Below are positions 43,222 through 52,802 of a DNA stretch of 64,000 nucleotides, piece after piece (positions within the stretch are counted from its first letter, which is position 1; every line of letters begins with the position of its first letter). Source of the stretch: an uncultured Acidiferrobacteraceae bacterium (GTDB lineage Bacteria > Pseudomonadota > Gammaproteobacteria > Acidiferrobacterales > SZUA-150); the NCBI GenBank assembly GCA_913009895.1, contig CAJVXY010000007.1, forward strand, positions 1-64,000, written 5' to 3'. A program made the translations under genes and the position numbers. The notes under the pieces are model-generated. The model made no database searches. It saw only the letters and a program-made list of their open reading frames with translations, and was not told where the DNA came from.

Positions 43222-44595
43222 ATGGGCAGTAAAACCCGATCCGGAATCCCGTTGAATGCACTGGAAAAACGTGCCCTGTCAGGCCTGGGCACCATATTTG
43301 CCTTACGCATGGTGGGGTTGTTTATGGTACTGCCGGTGCTGGCTATTTATGCCCATGACCTGGCAGGCCAGACCCCGTTATTGATCGGGCTGGCTGTGGG
43401 GATTTACGGGCTGACCCAGGCCGGTCTCCAGATACCCATGGGCATGGCCTCAAACTATTGGGGCCGCAAACGAATCATCGCCATTGGCTTGTTAGTGTTT
43501 ATTGCCGGTAGTGTCTTAGCCGCCCTGGCTGACTCCATTTACATGCTGATCCTGGGCCGGGCAGTGCAGGGGGCCGGTGCCATTGCCGCGGCCATGGCAG
43601 CCCTGACAGCGGATATGACACGGGAAAACCAGCGCACCAAGGCCATGGCCATTATCGGCGTGACCATTGGCGGGGCCTTTATGGTGGCCTTGCTGGTGGG
43701 GCCATTATTGCAGGTTGTTACCGGCGTTAGCGGTATGTTCTGGCTGGCTGCCGCCATGGCCATATTGGCTTTGTTAGTCCTGTTTTTCTGGGTACCAAAA
43801 CCCGCTCAACTGCCAAAACCCACTGGTGATATTATTGGCCAATTACGCGCTGTTTTTTACAATGGCCAGCTCATGCGCATGAATGTGGGCATCTTTTTTC
43901 TCCATAGTGTCATGACGGCGCTTTTTGTCGTGATCCCCCTCAGTTTGCTCCATTATGCTGATATGCCTGTGGAAGTGCATTGGCAGGCTTATTTGCCCAC
44001 CATGATTGGCGGGGTGTTGATTATGATCCCCATGATCGGGCTGGCGGAACGCAAACAAAAAATGCGCTTAATGTATCTGAGTGCAATATTTTTCGTATTA
44101 ATTTCACAGGTTATTCTTGGGGCGGCCTATCAGTCACTGACCGGCCTGTTATTAGGCCTGTGGATTTTCTTTATTGGGTTTAATTTCCTGGAAGCGTCAA
44201 TTCCCTCGCTGATTTCGAAAGCGGTCGGGCCTGCCAATCGTGGTACGGCCATGGGTGTTTTTAGTACTTTTGAATTTTTTGGCGCTTTTGCCGGTGGTGC
44301 CCTGGCTGGTCTGTTTTATGGCCAGTTTGGTATTGGCAGTGTATTTATTTTGGGCGCTGTTTTAATGCTGTGCTGGATACTGCTTGCCTGGAACATGGTG
44401 GTCGTGGCGCCATTGCAAATGCAGACCGTACCGGTTGTAGATATGGCTGACGACCAGTTGGCAGAATTGATAAAAGCCCTGGACGAGATTACCGGCGTAT
44501 CCGAGGTGGTCACTGAAACAGGGGTTCTGCATTTGCGCGTCGATGAAAAAATTCTCGACCGCCAAAGCCTGGATAAACTTTTAGCCCAGACATAG
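43222..44595 (+). CDS. yajR: MFS transporter, YajR type
   Basis: The 457-residue protein has 12 predicted membrane helices of the major facilitator superfamily, with motif A ([17 protein letters not shown]) between helices 2 and 3. After the last helix about 55 soluble residues ([20 protein letters not shown] onward) form a small alpha/beta domain like the YAM domain of E. coli YajR. Substrate unknown; drug-proton antiport is the family role. The uvrA-MFS-ssb arrangement recurs in gammaproteobacteria. Confidence 0.88.
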   Translation: MGSKTRSGIPLNALEKRALSGLGTIFALRMVGLFMVLPVLAIYAHDLAGQTPLLIGLAVGIYGLTQAGLQIPMGMASNYWGRKRIIAIGLLVFIAGSVLAALADSIYMLILGRAVQGAGAIAAAMAALTADMTRENQRTKAMAIIGVTIGGAFMVALLVGPLLQVVTGVSGMFWLAAAMAILALLVLFFWVPKPAQLPKPTGDIIGQLRAVFYNGQLMRMNVGIFFLHSVMTALFVVIPLSLLHYADMPVEVHWQAYLPTMIGGVLIMIPMIGLAERKQKMRLMYLSAIFFVLISQVILGAAYQSLTGLLLGLWIFFIGFNFLEASIPSLISKAVGPANRGTAMGVFSTFEFFGAFAGGALAGLFYGQFGIGSVFILGAVLMLCWILLAWNMVVVAPLQMQTVPVVDMADDQLAELIKALDEITGVSEVVTETGVLHLRVDEKILDRQSLDKLLAQT

Positions 44596-44816
44596 ATTTT
44601 CCTTGTTTTTAAATAACCGGGCCTGATGATTTCTCTCATTTGCCTGGAGTCTGGTAATGACACTTCCTAAGCCACGGAAATATTGAGATAAATACACAGG
44701 CATTGTTTCGCTTGTGGGACTCGGGCTAAACTAGCACCGGTTCCGCGAGGCGATCGGTTTTATCACATTAACTTAGTACCTTGCGGTTGTGTTAATACTT
44801 AAAAAGGAGAGCATCT

Positions 44817-45281
44817 ATGGCTCGCGGAGTTAATAAAGTCATTCTGGTCGGTAATCTCGGCCGCGACCCCGAAGTACGTTATTCAGCCAATGGCCAGGCC
44901 ATTGCCAATGTCACCATTGCCACCACTGAATCCTGGAAAGACAAAAACACCGGCGAAAAACAGGAAAAAACCGAATGGCATCGTATTGTCTTTTTCGGGC
45001 GTTTAGGCGAAATCGCTGGCGAATACCTGAAAAAAGGTTCCCAGATTTATGTCGAGGGTCGTCTGCAAACCCGCAAATGGCAAGATAAGGAAGGCAAAGA
45101 TCGTTATACCACTGAGATCGTGGCCAACGAGATGCAGATGCTGGGCAGTAAAGGCGGCGCGGCTTCTGGTGAGTACGCCGGTCAATCGTCATCTCAGGCA
45201 TCTGATTCGAAATCAGCACCAGCTCAGCCTGCTACACAGACAACAGGCGCCGATGATTTTGATGACGATATCCCGTTCTAG
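44817..45281 (+). CDS. ssb: Single-stranded DNA-binding protein
   Basis: SSB coats single-stranded DNA in replication and repair. The 154 residues contain the OB fold ([50 protein letters not shown]), a Ser/Gln/Ala linker and the acidic partner-binding tip [17 protein letters not shown] precedes the ATG. Confidence 0.98.
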   Translation: MARGVNKVILVGNLGRDPEVRYSANGQAIANVTIATTESWKDKNTGEKQEKTEWHRIVFFGRLGEIAGEYLKKGSQIYVEGRLQTRKWQDKEGKDRYTTEIVANEMQMLGSKGGAASGEYAGQSSSQASDSKSAPAQPATQTTGADDFDDDIPF

Positions 45282-45289
45282 CAGACATC

Positions 45290-45410
45290 ACGTCACACCG
45301 GTGTACACCTACAGGGATGTAGGTGGTACGAGCCCACGGATGGGCGAAGGTAGAACAATGCAGGAGCAATTGTCGAGAGCGACGTAGGATGCTAAAGCCG
45401 AAACCGGTGT
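45290..45410. repeat. Dispersed palindromic intergenic repeat, copy A
   Basis: Several short hairpins with GGGA or GGAT in the loop follow one another (CACCTACA-GGGA-TGTAGGTG; GCCCAC-GGAT-GGGC), then GAGAGCGACGTAGGATGC and AAAGCCGAAACCGG. The last part matches 57120-57155 and the hairpin part resembles 59112-59140. Within the 357-base gap between ssb and the next gene, this repeat and the terminator below are all I can identify before 45475. The remainder is AT-rich. Confidence 0.6.
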
Positions 45411-45448
45411 CCAGTTGTAAAGTCTAAATTACCAAATGTATTATCCAG

Positions 45449-45474
45449 GCCCCTATTGTTTAGGGGCTTTTTTT
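45449..45474 (+). terminator. Intrinsic terminator downstream of ssb
   Basis: GCCCCTA and TAGGGGC pair perfectly around TTGTT and are followed by seven T. Confidence 0.9.
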
Positions 45475-45638
45475 ATATTTAAAAAATACAGCAGGTAAAG
45501 ATAGCCGACGGAGGGTACTTGACTTGCCCGTTAATTTGGGAAATAATTCCCAATATCGATGATAGCTGAAAGGAATTAGCAATCTCGCATTTTATAGAAT
45601 TTTTAAAACCTAATACGATCGATCAAGGAGAAGGGAAA

Positions 45639-46580
45639 ATGGAAAAAAATGGTATTAAACTGATATTTTCAGTATTTTTAGCGCTCATTTTGGCTGGTTG
45701 TGGCACTTCAGGCACAGATGGCGGTACAAATGGCACGAAAAGCATTTCAAAAGGTGAAATCACCACAAAAACTACAACTTCTATCACAGTCAATAAAACA
45801 CAATTCAGCTCTACCAGTGCTGATATTGTGACTGAAGATACCGGTGGTAGTGCTGAGTCTGAAATTGTGGTCGGCATGGTGGTCAAGGTGACCAGTGAAG
45901 ATGGTGTGGTTGAAGAAATTGAGTATGACGAAGAGCTGGAAGGGCCGATTGCCGATGATCCTACAGGTGTTGGCACACTAGACAGAACATTCACTGTACT
46001 AGGCACTACTGTGGTTGTTGACGGCAGTACTGTTTACGGCAGCAACGATGTCGGTGTCCCTTACGCAGCAGCTGATATCGTCAAGCATCACGTGGTCGAG
46101 GTGAGTGGTTTTTATCAAATGGACGGCAGTTTGCTCGCCACCTATATTGAAATGAACGGTACCCACCCTGCTAATAGTGAAGCAGAAATTAAAGGCGTAA
46201 TCACACTTCTGAGTCCAACTCAGTTTACAATTGGTGGTGCCACCATCAAGTATGATTCAAGCATTATAAAACCGGACGAATTCCCATCTGGTTTGGACAA
46301 TGGTATTTATGTTGAAGTTGAAGGCACACTTGATGGCGCAAGTTTCACAACCATTGTTGCCAAGGAAATCGAAAACGAAACTGAAGATGAAGGCAGCGAA
46401 GTTGAAGTTGAGGGCGTAGTCACAGGTTATGTGTCCGATGCTGATTTCATGGTCAACGGTATTAAGGTGGATGCCTCTGGCGCAGACATAAGCGTAACGA
46501 TTGCTGATGGCGTGATGGTCGATGTTGAAGGCACCATGGTCGGCGGTGTACTGGTAGCGACTCAAGTTGAGGGTACCTAA
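45639..46580 (+). CDS. DUF5666-type lipoprotein (first of two)
   Basis: The 313-residue precursor has a lipoprotein signal with lipobox ILAGC (Cys21) followed by a Gly/Thr-rich linker. The rest is all-beta and strongly acidic, with repeating units of about 70-80 residues: a strand reading VNKTQFSSTSADI, then VVGMVVKVTSEDG, and later VEVSGFYQMDGSLLATYIE and VDVEGTMVGGVLVATQVE. This pattern is that of DUF5666 domains (small OB-like barrels). AAGGAGAAGGG precedes the ATG. It lies upstream of a DUF6502 gene and a second DUF5666 lipoprotein. Function is unknown; the protein should be anchored in the outer membrane. A hairpin separates it from the next gene. Confidence 0.8.
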   Translation: MEKNGIKLIFSVFLALILAGCGTSGTDGGTNGTKSISKGEITTKTTTSITVNKTQFSSTSADIVTEDTGGSAESEIVVGMVVKVTSEDGVVEEIEYDEELEGPIADDPTGVGTLDRTFTVLGTTVVVDGSTVYGSNDVGVPYAAADIVKHHVVEVSGFYQMDGSLLATYIEMNGTHPANSEAEIKGVITLLSPTQFTIGGATIKYDSSIIKPDEFPSGLDNGIYVEVEGTLDGASFTTIVAKEIENETEDEGSEVEVEGVVTGYVSDADFMVNGIKVDASGADISVTIADGVMVDVEGTMVGGVLVATQVEGT

Positions 46581-46631
46581 GACAAGCCTGGATTATTCAA
46601 CAGGATTCCTCCAGTAAATGGGAGGGGGAGA

Positions 46632-46677
46632 GCTGCCGGTGACAAGGATACGTTGTCGGCGGCTTGTTTTTGTTTGG
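46632..46677 (+). terminator. Hairpin after the first DUF5666 gene
   Basis: GCTGCCGGTGACAA pairs with TTGTCGGCGGC with a two-base bulge, followed by TTGTTTTTG. It is a probable intrinsic terminator, so the downstream DUF6502 gene may have separate or partial expression. Confidence 0.65.
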
Positions 46678-46711
46678 CAGATAATTGATTTTCTTATTAG
46701 CTTTTTAAAAA

Positions 46712-47545
46712 ATGACTGAATCAAAATTACATCAGTTGTTGTCAGCAGCAGTCGTCAGGCTGCTAAGGCCGTTGGTACGCCTGTTAATACGCAATGGTAT
46801 GTCTTTCGGAACTTTCTCTGACCTGGCAAAAAGAGTGTTTGTCGATATTGCCGATAAGGATTTTGCCATTGATGGCAAAAAACAAACGGTCTCCCGTGTT
46901 TCAGTGATAACTGGCCTGTCACGTAAAGAAGTTTCACGAGTGTTATCCCTGCCCGCAGTTGCCGACGATTCAGCCCAGCAAGAACAGTACAACCGTGCTG
47001 CCCGAATTATCAGTGGCTGGGTCAATGATCCGGATTTTCAGAATCAAAATGACCAGCCCGCCGAGTTATCAATTGAGGGCAATGAAAAAAGTTTTTCCAG
47101 CCTGGTGAAAAAGTACAGTGGTGATGTGCCTGTGCGTGCCTTGCTGGATGAGTTGCTTAGGGTAGGCGCAGTCATAAAGCAGAAAAATAATATGTTGTTA
47201 TTGAAGGAACGTGCATACGTGCCGCGGGCCGGTGACCTGGAAAATGTCGCCATACTCGGGGTTGATGTGGCCGGGTTACTCAACACCATTGATAATAACC
47301 TGCGGCCTGATGAACGGCAGTCATTATTTCAGCGCAAGGTTTATTATGACAATTTGCCGGAAGAGGCATTACAAGAGTTGCGGGAGATGACGCGAGAACA
47401 TGGCCAGGCCTTACTGGAAAAACTGAATAAATGGATGATGCAACAGGATCGCGATACCAGTGCAAACAGTAGTGGTACCGGTCGTATGGCCGCCGGGGTG
47501 GGTGTGTATCTTTTTGAGGAAAGGATTAACGAGGAGATAAAGTGA
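46712..47545 (+). CDS. DUF6502 family protein
   Basis: The 277-residue soluble protein begins with LLRPLVRLLIRNGMSFGTFSDL and then contains a helix-turn-helix-like segment (KKQTVSRVSVITGLSRKEVSRVL), which suggests DNA binding. This combination is what I know as DUF6502. The C-terminal half is helical (PEEALQELREMTREHGQALLEKL). Its stop codon overlaps the start of the following DUF5666 lipoprotein (TGATG), so the two are translationally coupled. A regulator of the flanking lipoproteins is plausible but inferred. No ribosome site is obvious at its ATG. Confidence 0.75.
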   Translation: MTESKLHQLLSAAVVRLLRPLVRLLIRNGMSFGTFSDLAKRVFVDIADKDFAIDGKKQTVSRVSVITGLSRKEVSRVLSLPAVADDSAQQEQYNRAARIISGWVNDPDFQNQNDQPAELSIEGNEKSFSSLVKKYSGDVPVRALLDELLRVGAVIKQKNNMLLLKERAYVPRAGDLENVAILGVDVAGLLNTIDNNLRPDERQSLFQRKVYYDNLPEEALQELREMTREHGQALLEKLNKWMMQQDRDTSANSSGTGRMAAGVGVYLFEERINEEIK

Positions 47546-49020
47546 TGAACACACAAAGAATGATCAAATATAGTTTGGTGTTGGCGATCTCCTTGCTAAC
47601 TGCCTGTAATGGCGGCATTGGTGGAACCGGTGGCAAGGGCGGCGGCGGTGGCTCAAAAAATGATATTTCAATTGGCACCGTCACAGCCACGGGTAGTGTC
47701 CAGGTAAACGGCGTTACTTTTAATACTTCCTCGGCGACAGTCACAATTGATGAGCTTGGTGCCCTTGAGACAGATCTTAAACAGGGCATGGTGGTAGAGG
47801 TCCGGGGCAGCATCAACAGCGAAACCGCTGGTAGCGCCGATACTGTGGCCGCTGAAGCGGTTGTCAAAGGACCAATCACTGCCATGCCTGTGAGCAACAC
47901 ACTGCAAATAGAGGTGTTAAAACAACTGGTCTTGCTTGATTCAGCAACCATTTTTATCGATAGCAGTGGCGTTGTTATAACGTTGGACGTTTTTATTACC
48001 AATACAACTAATGGCGAACTGGTCGAGGTCAGCGGATTTGTCAAAGATAACGGTGTAATAGCGGCAACCCGAATTGAAAAGAAAACCAGTCTCGATGATT
48101 ATAAGCTTAAGGGCATGATAACAAGAAAGTCAGCGACCACGTTTAATATCGGTACCCAGCTTGTGAATTTCTTTGGCGCGGATGTCAGTGATTTGCCTGG
48201 CGGCGCACTACCAGTTGATGATTCGTTGGTTGAAGTCAAAGCATCAATACCGTTGGGCGGTGGCGGTGAACTAGTCGCCATCCGGGTAGAGCTGGAAACA
48301 ATACGCAATTCTGAAGGCTCAAAAATCGAACTGGAAGGTTATGTCACTGATGCGACTAGAGCGCCGGGGACTTTTTTCATTGGTAGCCAGGAGATACAAA
48401 CCAATGGCGCAACAATATTTACTGGCGGTTTGCCTGCTGATATAAGATTGGGTGCTGAGGTCGAAGTGGAGGGCCAGATAACCCTTGGCATATTGATCGC
48501 CGATCAAGTCGAGTTTGAGTCCAATACCGAGGTTGAGGCGAAAACAACTGGTGTAACTATAGATGCTACAGGCGGTGGCATCATTACGCTTGATCTAGGT
48601 GGTGTGGATGATTTGGTTGTAGTAGTTACTGAGAATACAGAAATATCTACCCTTGACCTTGCAGGCAATAACCTGCTCTCGGATCTGGCAGCCAACGGTG
48701 GTAACCATATTCAGGTTAGCGGTAGTTATGATGCCGCTGCTCGAAACATTATTGCCACGAGTATTGAGGAAAAGACTGCCGACATTGATATTATTTTACA
48801 GGGTTCGGTCACCAAAATAACAAATACCGCACCACGATCAATAGAGATAATGGGTGTTACCGTCATACCTGATGGATCAGCGGTATATCGGGACGTGAAT
48901 GACTTGCTAATTACCGACTTTGCTGCATTTCAGATACGGGTCTCCGTGGGGTCAATCGTAAAAGCAAAGAGCAAACAAAATGCACCTGTCTTATGGGATA
49001 AGCTAAGACTGAAATATTAA
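47545..49020 (+). CDS. DUF5666-type lipoprotein (second, longer)
   Basis: The start is ATG 47545, overlapping the DUF6502 stop and preceded by GAGGAG; a GTG at 47542 is less likely. The 491-residue precursor has a lipobox LLTAC (Cys21), then a Gly-rich stretch (GGIGGTGGKGGGGGSK). Five or six beta-rich units follow, with recurring patterns such as LKQGMVVEVRGSI, VEVSGFVKDNGVIAATRIEK and VEVEGQITLGILIADQVEF. It shares domain type with the lipoprotein at 45639 but is longer. Function unknown, probably outer-membrane anchored. Confidence 0.8.
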   Translation: MNTQRMIKYSLVLAISLLTACNGGIGGTGGKGGGGGSKNDISIGTVTATGSVQVNGVTFNTSSATVTIDELGALETDLKQGMVVEVRGSINSETAGSADTVAAEAVVKGPITAMPVSNTLQIEVLKQLVLLDSATIFIDSSGVVITLDVFITNTTNGELVEVSGFVKDNGVIAATRIEKKTSLDDYKLKGMITRKSATTFNIGTQLVNFFGADVSDLPGGALPVDDSLVEVKASIPLGGGGELVAIRVELETIRNSEGSKIELEGYVTDATRAPGTFFIGSQEIQTNGATIFTGGLPADIRLGAEVEVEGQITLGILIADQVEFESNTEVEAKTTGVTIDATGGGIITLDLGGVDDLVVVVTENTEISTLDLAGNNLLSDLAANGGNHIQVSGSYDAAARNIIATSIEEKTADIDIILQGSVTKITNTAPRSIEIMGVTVIPDGSAVYRDVNDLLITDFAAFQIRVSVGSIVKAKSKQNAPVLWDKLRLKY

Positions 49021-49057
49021 TTTAATATTATATTTGCGATTTGATTCACACTTACAT

Positions 49058-49402
49058 TTACCCGGGCGGCCAATGCATCTGGCGGCCGGCCAGCAAGTGC
49101 AGGTGGATGTGATAAACGGATTGACCTGCTTCGGCATTACAATTGATTACTGTTCGATACCCTGAGTCTGCCACGCCTTCATCTTCAGCAATTTTTTTTG
49201 CCGCCGTAAAAAGGTGACCAATTAACAGGCTATGCTCCTGTTGCAGATCGTTAAGGGTGGCAATATGAATTTTGGGAACAATCAGGACATGCAGGGGTGC
49301 TTGTGGATTGATATCACGGAAGGCAAAGACGTGCTCATCCTGATAAACACTATCGGTCGGAATTTTGCCCGCGATCATTTTGCAAAACAGACAGTCACTC
49401 AT
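49058..49402 (-). CDS. HIT family nucleotide-binding hydrolase (HinT-like)
   Basis: The 114-residue protein hydrolyses nucleoside phosphoramidates such as AMP-amino acid conjugates in the cytoplasm. It starts DCLFCKMIAGKIP and carries the histidine triad YHIHLHLLAGR with the nucleophilic middle His. Length and layout match bacterial HinT. It is transcribed away from the fetAB-like pair. Confidence 0.95.
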   Translation of the reverse strand: MSDCLFCKMIAGKIPTDSVYQDEHVFAFRDINPQAPLHVLIVPKIHIATLNDLQQEHSLLIGHLFTAAKKIAEDEGVADSGYRTVINCNAEAGQSVYHIHLHLLAGRQMHWPPG

Positions 49403-49510
49403 TGATACTTACCCGCGGTTTTAAAGATAACATAAAATCCCGATGCCAGAACGCCTCTGGATAAGTCTTACGAATAATCTGCCACAACTTTAACACAGCA
49501 CCCGCCAAAG

Positions 49511-50155
49511 ATGGTATTTTCAATGTTTAGTATTGCCAGTGAAATAAGTGCCGTGAGTCAACTACGTGTAAAAGCCCTGGGGGGTCCTGAATTTGGCCCA
49601 ATTGATCTTGATGTCGACCAGGGTCAATGTGTTTGTTTATCCGGGCCATCGGGTGCCGGCAAAACCATGTTAATGCGGTCTATTGTTGATCTCGATGATC
49701 ATCAGGGCGAGGTGTGGGTGAATGGACAAACCGCATCATCAATGAGCGGGCCTTGCTGGCGAAAACAGGTCGGTTTTTTGCCAGCCCATAGTCACTGGTG
49801 GTTTGAAACCGTGGCGGAGCACTTGTCTGAGGTTGAACCTGCTTCCCTGGGAGCACTTGGATTCGAGAATGACATTTTAGACAAGCCTGTTACCCGGCTT
49901 TCCACCGGCGAACAACAACGACTGGCTCTAATTCGGCTACTGGCAAACAAGCCGACAGTGCTTTTGCTGGATGAGCCTACCGCCAGTCTCGATCGGGAAA
50001 ATGTGGCGCGTATTGAGTCGCTGGTTAAACAATATCGGCAGCAGCACAACGTTGCTGTCCTGTGGGTCAGTCACGATCAGGACCAGATTAAAAGAGTGGC
50101 CACACGGCAGCTCACCATTGAGCAAGGACAGCTAACAGGCGAACAATCATGGTGA
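49511..50155 (+). CDS. fetA: ABC transporter ATP-binding protein, FetA (YbbL) type
   Basis: The 214-residue ATPase has Walker A GPSGAGKT, a Q-loop, signature LSTGEQQRLALIR, Walker B VLLLDEPTASLD and the His of the H-loop in WVSHDQDQ. A permease gene of the FetB family overlaps its end by seven bases, which identifies the pair as the FetAB-type exporter, linked in E. coli to iron efflux and oxidative-stress resistance. The start could be at 49511 or at a later Met/Val within the first 15 codons. Confidence 0.85.
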   Translation: MVFSMFSIASEISAVSQLRVKALGGPEFGPIDLDVDQGQCVCLSGPSGAGKTMLMRSIVDLDDHQGEVWVNGQTASSMSGPCWRKQVGFLPAHSHWWFETVAEHLSEVEPASLGALGFENDILDKPVTRLSTGEQQRLALIRLLANKPTVLLLDEPTASLDRENVARIESLVKQYRQQHNVAVLWVSHDQDQIKRVATRQLTIEQGQLTGEQSW

Positions 50156-50949
50156 TTACCCTGACGCCCATCGACCTGGCCGTGGCGGCCTTGCTGGTGA
50201 TTGCCCTGGCGGCGGTTTCGTGGCGGATGAAGCTGGGTGTGAGCAGTCAGCTGCTTGTTGCCGGGATCAGAACCATAATCCAGTTGCTGTTAGTCGGGTT
50301 GGTACTCAAGGTCCTGTTTGCCAATGCGGATTTGGGCTGGGTATTAATTATGGCAGTGGTGATGTTACTGGCCGCGGGCCGGGAAGTGGTTGCTCGCCAA
50401 CAACGCAAATTCAAAGGGGCCTGGGGTTTTGGTGTCGGCGTCAGCTCCATGTTTGTCTCCACTTTTGTTATCACGTTATTTTCCCTGGTGGTCATTATTG
50501 GTGTAAAGCCCTGGTATGACCCGCAATATTCCATTCCGTTATTAGGCATGATGCTGGGCAATACCATGAACGGTATTGCATTAAGCATGGATAGATTGCT
50601 GTACAGCTGCTGGCAACAAAGAGACGTTATTGAGGCCCGTTTATTAATGGGCCATTCAAGAGATGATGCCATTGGCAGTATACGCAAAGAAAGTATGCGC
50701 ACAGGTATGATGCCAATGATTAATGCCATGGCTGCGGCCGGGATCGTTAGCTTGCCTGGCTTGATGACCGGCCAGATTCTCAGCGGTACAGAACCCCTTG
50801 AAGCGGTGAAGTATCAAATCCTGATTATGTTTATGATAACTGCCGGTGCCGGTTTTGGTACCCTGGTTGCGGTCCAGTTAACAAGCCGTAGATTGTTTGA
50901 TGAACGACACCGGTTACGACTCGACCACCTGGAGACTGTCAAGTCCTGA
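50149..50949 (+). CDS. fetB: ABC transporter permease, FetB (YbbM/UPF0014) type
   Basis: The 266-residue membrane protein has about seven helices. Conserved family segments are GIRTIIQLLLVGLVLKVLF, PLLGMMLGNTMNGIALSMDR and LPGLMTGQILSGTEPLEAVKYQ. It overlaps the ATPase gene by seven bases. Export of iron is the known role of the E. coli homologue; metal specificity here is inferred. Confidence 0.88.
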   Translation: MVITLTPIDLAVAALLVIALAAVSWRMKLGVSSQLLVAGIRTIIQLLLVGLVLKVLFANADLGWVLIMAVVMLLAAGREVVARQQRKFKGAWGFGVGVSSMFVSTFVITLFSLVVIIGVKPWYDPQYSIPLLGMMLGNTMNGIALSMDRLLYSCWQQRDVIEARLLMGHSRDDAIGSIRKESMRTGMMPMINAMAAAGIVSLPGLMTGQILSGTEPLEAVKYQILIMFMITAGAGFGTLVAVQLTSRRLFDERHRLRLDHLETVKS

Positions 50950-51169
50950 CCAGGACTGGAAATTACTTTTTTTGTTCAGGAACTTGCCACAGGTGCCAAA
51001 GTCGAAGTTAATGTCGGTTTTTTGGCGATGGTCATGGGCACAAATAAGTTGGAATAAATGCCCGTACTTGTGAATCTTATCTCAATAAACAAAAGTCTCG
51101 TATTATTTTATTGGTTATAACCTATTGATTATTAACATTATTAAAAAAGATAACAAGATGGAGAAAAGA

Positions 51170-51817
51170 ATGAATAGTAGATATTTTATGGTTTTGCTCT
51201 TTAGCATGGTCGTGACCATGCCGGTATCGGCAGCAGATACAGTACGGCCCCTCGATCCCAACGTCGACCATGTTACGCGCTGGATCTGGTTCGTGGATGC
51301 GGTTCACGCACTCCATGAAAAGCAAATCAAGGGCAAAGACATTAAAATCGAAACCACTAAGGGCGGTTATGCCCGCTTACCTGATTTTTACCAGGAAAAA
51401 AAATATACTGATAAAAAAACCGGCCGTCTGTTAAGTAAAGTTTTGTGGGAGACAAAGAATGATGATTTGCTGCATTCAATAGAAGTTTATGTCTACGATA
51501 AAAAAGGTCGTGTGATCCGTGACTTTGGTGGATCGTACCTGACCCATAGCCGCGCCGCCCCGCAGCAGACGTTGATTAGTTTGCACGTTTATAATCAGGG
51601 TTTGCATGCCATTCGACAATTTGATGCCACCGATGCCCGTATTTTTGAACTCTGTGAGGGGACATTTCGTGGCAAAAAAATTGCAATGAGACTGGGTGAT
51701 ATGGAAATTCTTGAGTATGAGGATGAGCCCGTATCGCCAATGACAACCCCGCTTTACAAGGCGTGTTTTAAGGGCTTGCCGGTTAAAAGTGCCGGTAAGT
51801 ATCTGACACCCCAATAA
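51170..51817 (+). CDS. Secreted protein of unknown function
   Basis: I place the start at ATG 51170, with GGAG six bases upstream, which leaves a standard signal peptide (hydrophobic YFMVLLFSMVVTM, cleavage near VSAA at about 22). Earlier in-frame ATGs at 51125 and 51158 add only charged residues. The mature part (about 190 residues) is mixed alpha/beta with a segment VYVYDKKGRVIRDFGGSYLT and no catalytic motif I recognise. Probably periplasmic. It is followed by a bidirectional terminator shared with the HU-like gene. Confidence 0.75.
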   Translation: MNSRYFMVLLFSMVVTMPVSAADTVRPLDPNVDHVTRWIWFVDAVHALHEKQIKGKDIKIETTKGGYARLPDFYQEKKYTDKKTGRLLSKVLWETKNDDLLHSIEVYVYDKKGRVIRDFGGSYLTHSRAAPQQTLISLHVYNQGLHAIRQFDATDARIFELCEGTFRGKKIAMRLGDMEILEYEDEPVSPMTTPLYKACFKGLPVKSAGKYLTPQ

Positions 51818-51877
51818 TGCTGGAAGGCCTGACTGCGCCGGGCTAGTTAACAAGGTTTGGCCGAATAACCCGGGCAA

Positions 51878-51910
51878 AAAAAAGCGTCTGAAAAATTCAG
51901 ACGCTTTTTT
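51878..51910. terminator. Bidirectional terminator
   Basis: AAAAAAGCGTCTGAA and TTCAGACGCTTTTTT pair perfectly over 15 bases around AAA. It can serve the secreted-protein gene on the plus strand and the HU-like gene on the minus strand. Confidence 0.9.
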
Positions 51911-51955
51911 ATTTCAGGGATAAGGCCGGCGAGAGCTGGCCTGATCCGGTCTTGC

Positions 51956-51985
51956 CCAGATGTTGGTCTACCAGATGTTGGTCTA
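51956..51985. repeat. Tandem duplication of 15 bases at the HU gene end
   Basis: CCAGATGTTGGTCTA occurs twice head to tail. The second copy includes the HU-like gene stop codon, so a small duplication has copied the 3' end of that gene. Confidence 0.8.
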
Positions 51986-52300
51986 TAAGACCATATCTTT
52001 CAGGCCTTTCAAAGGCGTGACCTTAACCACATTGCGGGCAGGTTTTGCCTTAAACATCATTTCTTCACCTGTGAATGGGTTGACACCTTTACGTGCCGCC
52101 ACTGCAGGTTTTTTTACAACCTTGATTTTCATCATACCCGGGATACTGAAAATGCCTGGGCCTTTTTTAAGGTCGCTGCCAATCATGCTTGATAGGGCGT
52201 CAAATACGGCACCAACCTGTTTTTTTGTAAGCTCGGTTTCTTCAGAGATATAAGACATTATCTCGGACTTTGTGCTGGGTTTTCCTGTTTTAGTTGCCAT
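51983..52300 (-). CDS. HU/IHF family DNA-binding protein
   Basis: The 105-residue protein fits the HU fold: helical dimerisation half (KSEIMSYISEETELTKKQVG) and the beta-arm half with GIFSIPGMMKIKVVKKPA and ARKGVNPFTGEEMMFKAKPA, where the Pro that inserts into DNA is kept. It is longer than canonical HU (90 residues) at both ends and more diverged, like the accessory HU-like proteins found in many gammaproteobacteria. Such proteins bend and package DNA. AGGAG precedes the ATG. Confidence 0.9.
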   Translation of the reverse strand: MATKTGKPSTKSEIMSYISEETELTKKQVGAVFDALSSMIGSDLKKGPGIFSIPGMMKIKVVKKPAVAARKGVNPFTGEEMMFKAKPARNVVKVTPLKGLKDMVL

Positions 52301-52802
52301 TCATCACTCCTGCATCTTTGTTTTATTTAAGTGAGTAAATTCCCCTGAGGGTGGTAAATTCCTAGTGGGCATTACTAGTGGTATCAGTTTGTTTATGTTT
52401 TTAGTAATTCGATTATATAAAGACTTGTGTATATCAAAGAATTAAGATTCTAAAAAATTTAAATTTTATATATAAAGTAAATTTATAATTTACATTACAA
52501 ATAAAATCGGTGTTTCAAGATCCTTTGTCAACGCCGGCGCCTAAAGTAGCACAACTTTATACTGAAATGGTAGGGTCAAATGCACTTTTCGTCGGTTATA
52601 TTTCACTTTTTTTCAAAAAAAAGTCTTTACAGAGTTTAGAATCGAGGTGTAGGCAGGTTTCGGTCAGAAATATTAACGAGTAATGTACAAAATTTAATGT
52701 AAATTCATGAAGTGGGTTGCCTGGATTATTTGGAAACTGTCTATATTATAATTAGTCCAGATTAGCTCAGAAATCATTTTGGGGAAATAAGAAGATAGTG
52801 AT
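52301..52802. other. AT-rich intergenic region
   Basis: These 502 bases hold no credible gene, tRNA or terminator. They are visibly AT-rich, with runs of T and A at 52607-52622, and must contain the promoters of the HU-like gene (minus strand) and of the acyltransferase gene (plus strand). TATATTATAAT at about 52741-52751 could be a -10 element for the latter. A well-placed -35 is not evident. Confidence 0.5.

Noticed and set aside
40221..43310. UvrA with a 77-residue N-terminal extension
   Set aside because: The family start [12 protein letters not shown] and an AGGA site place the start at 43079; the extra codons lie in the promoter region.
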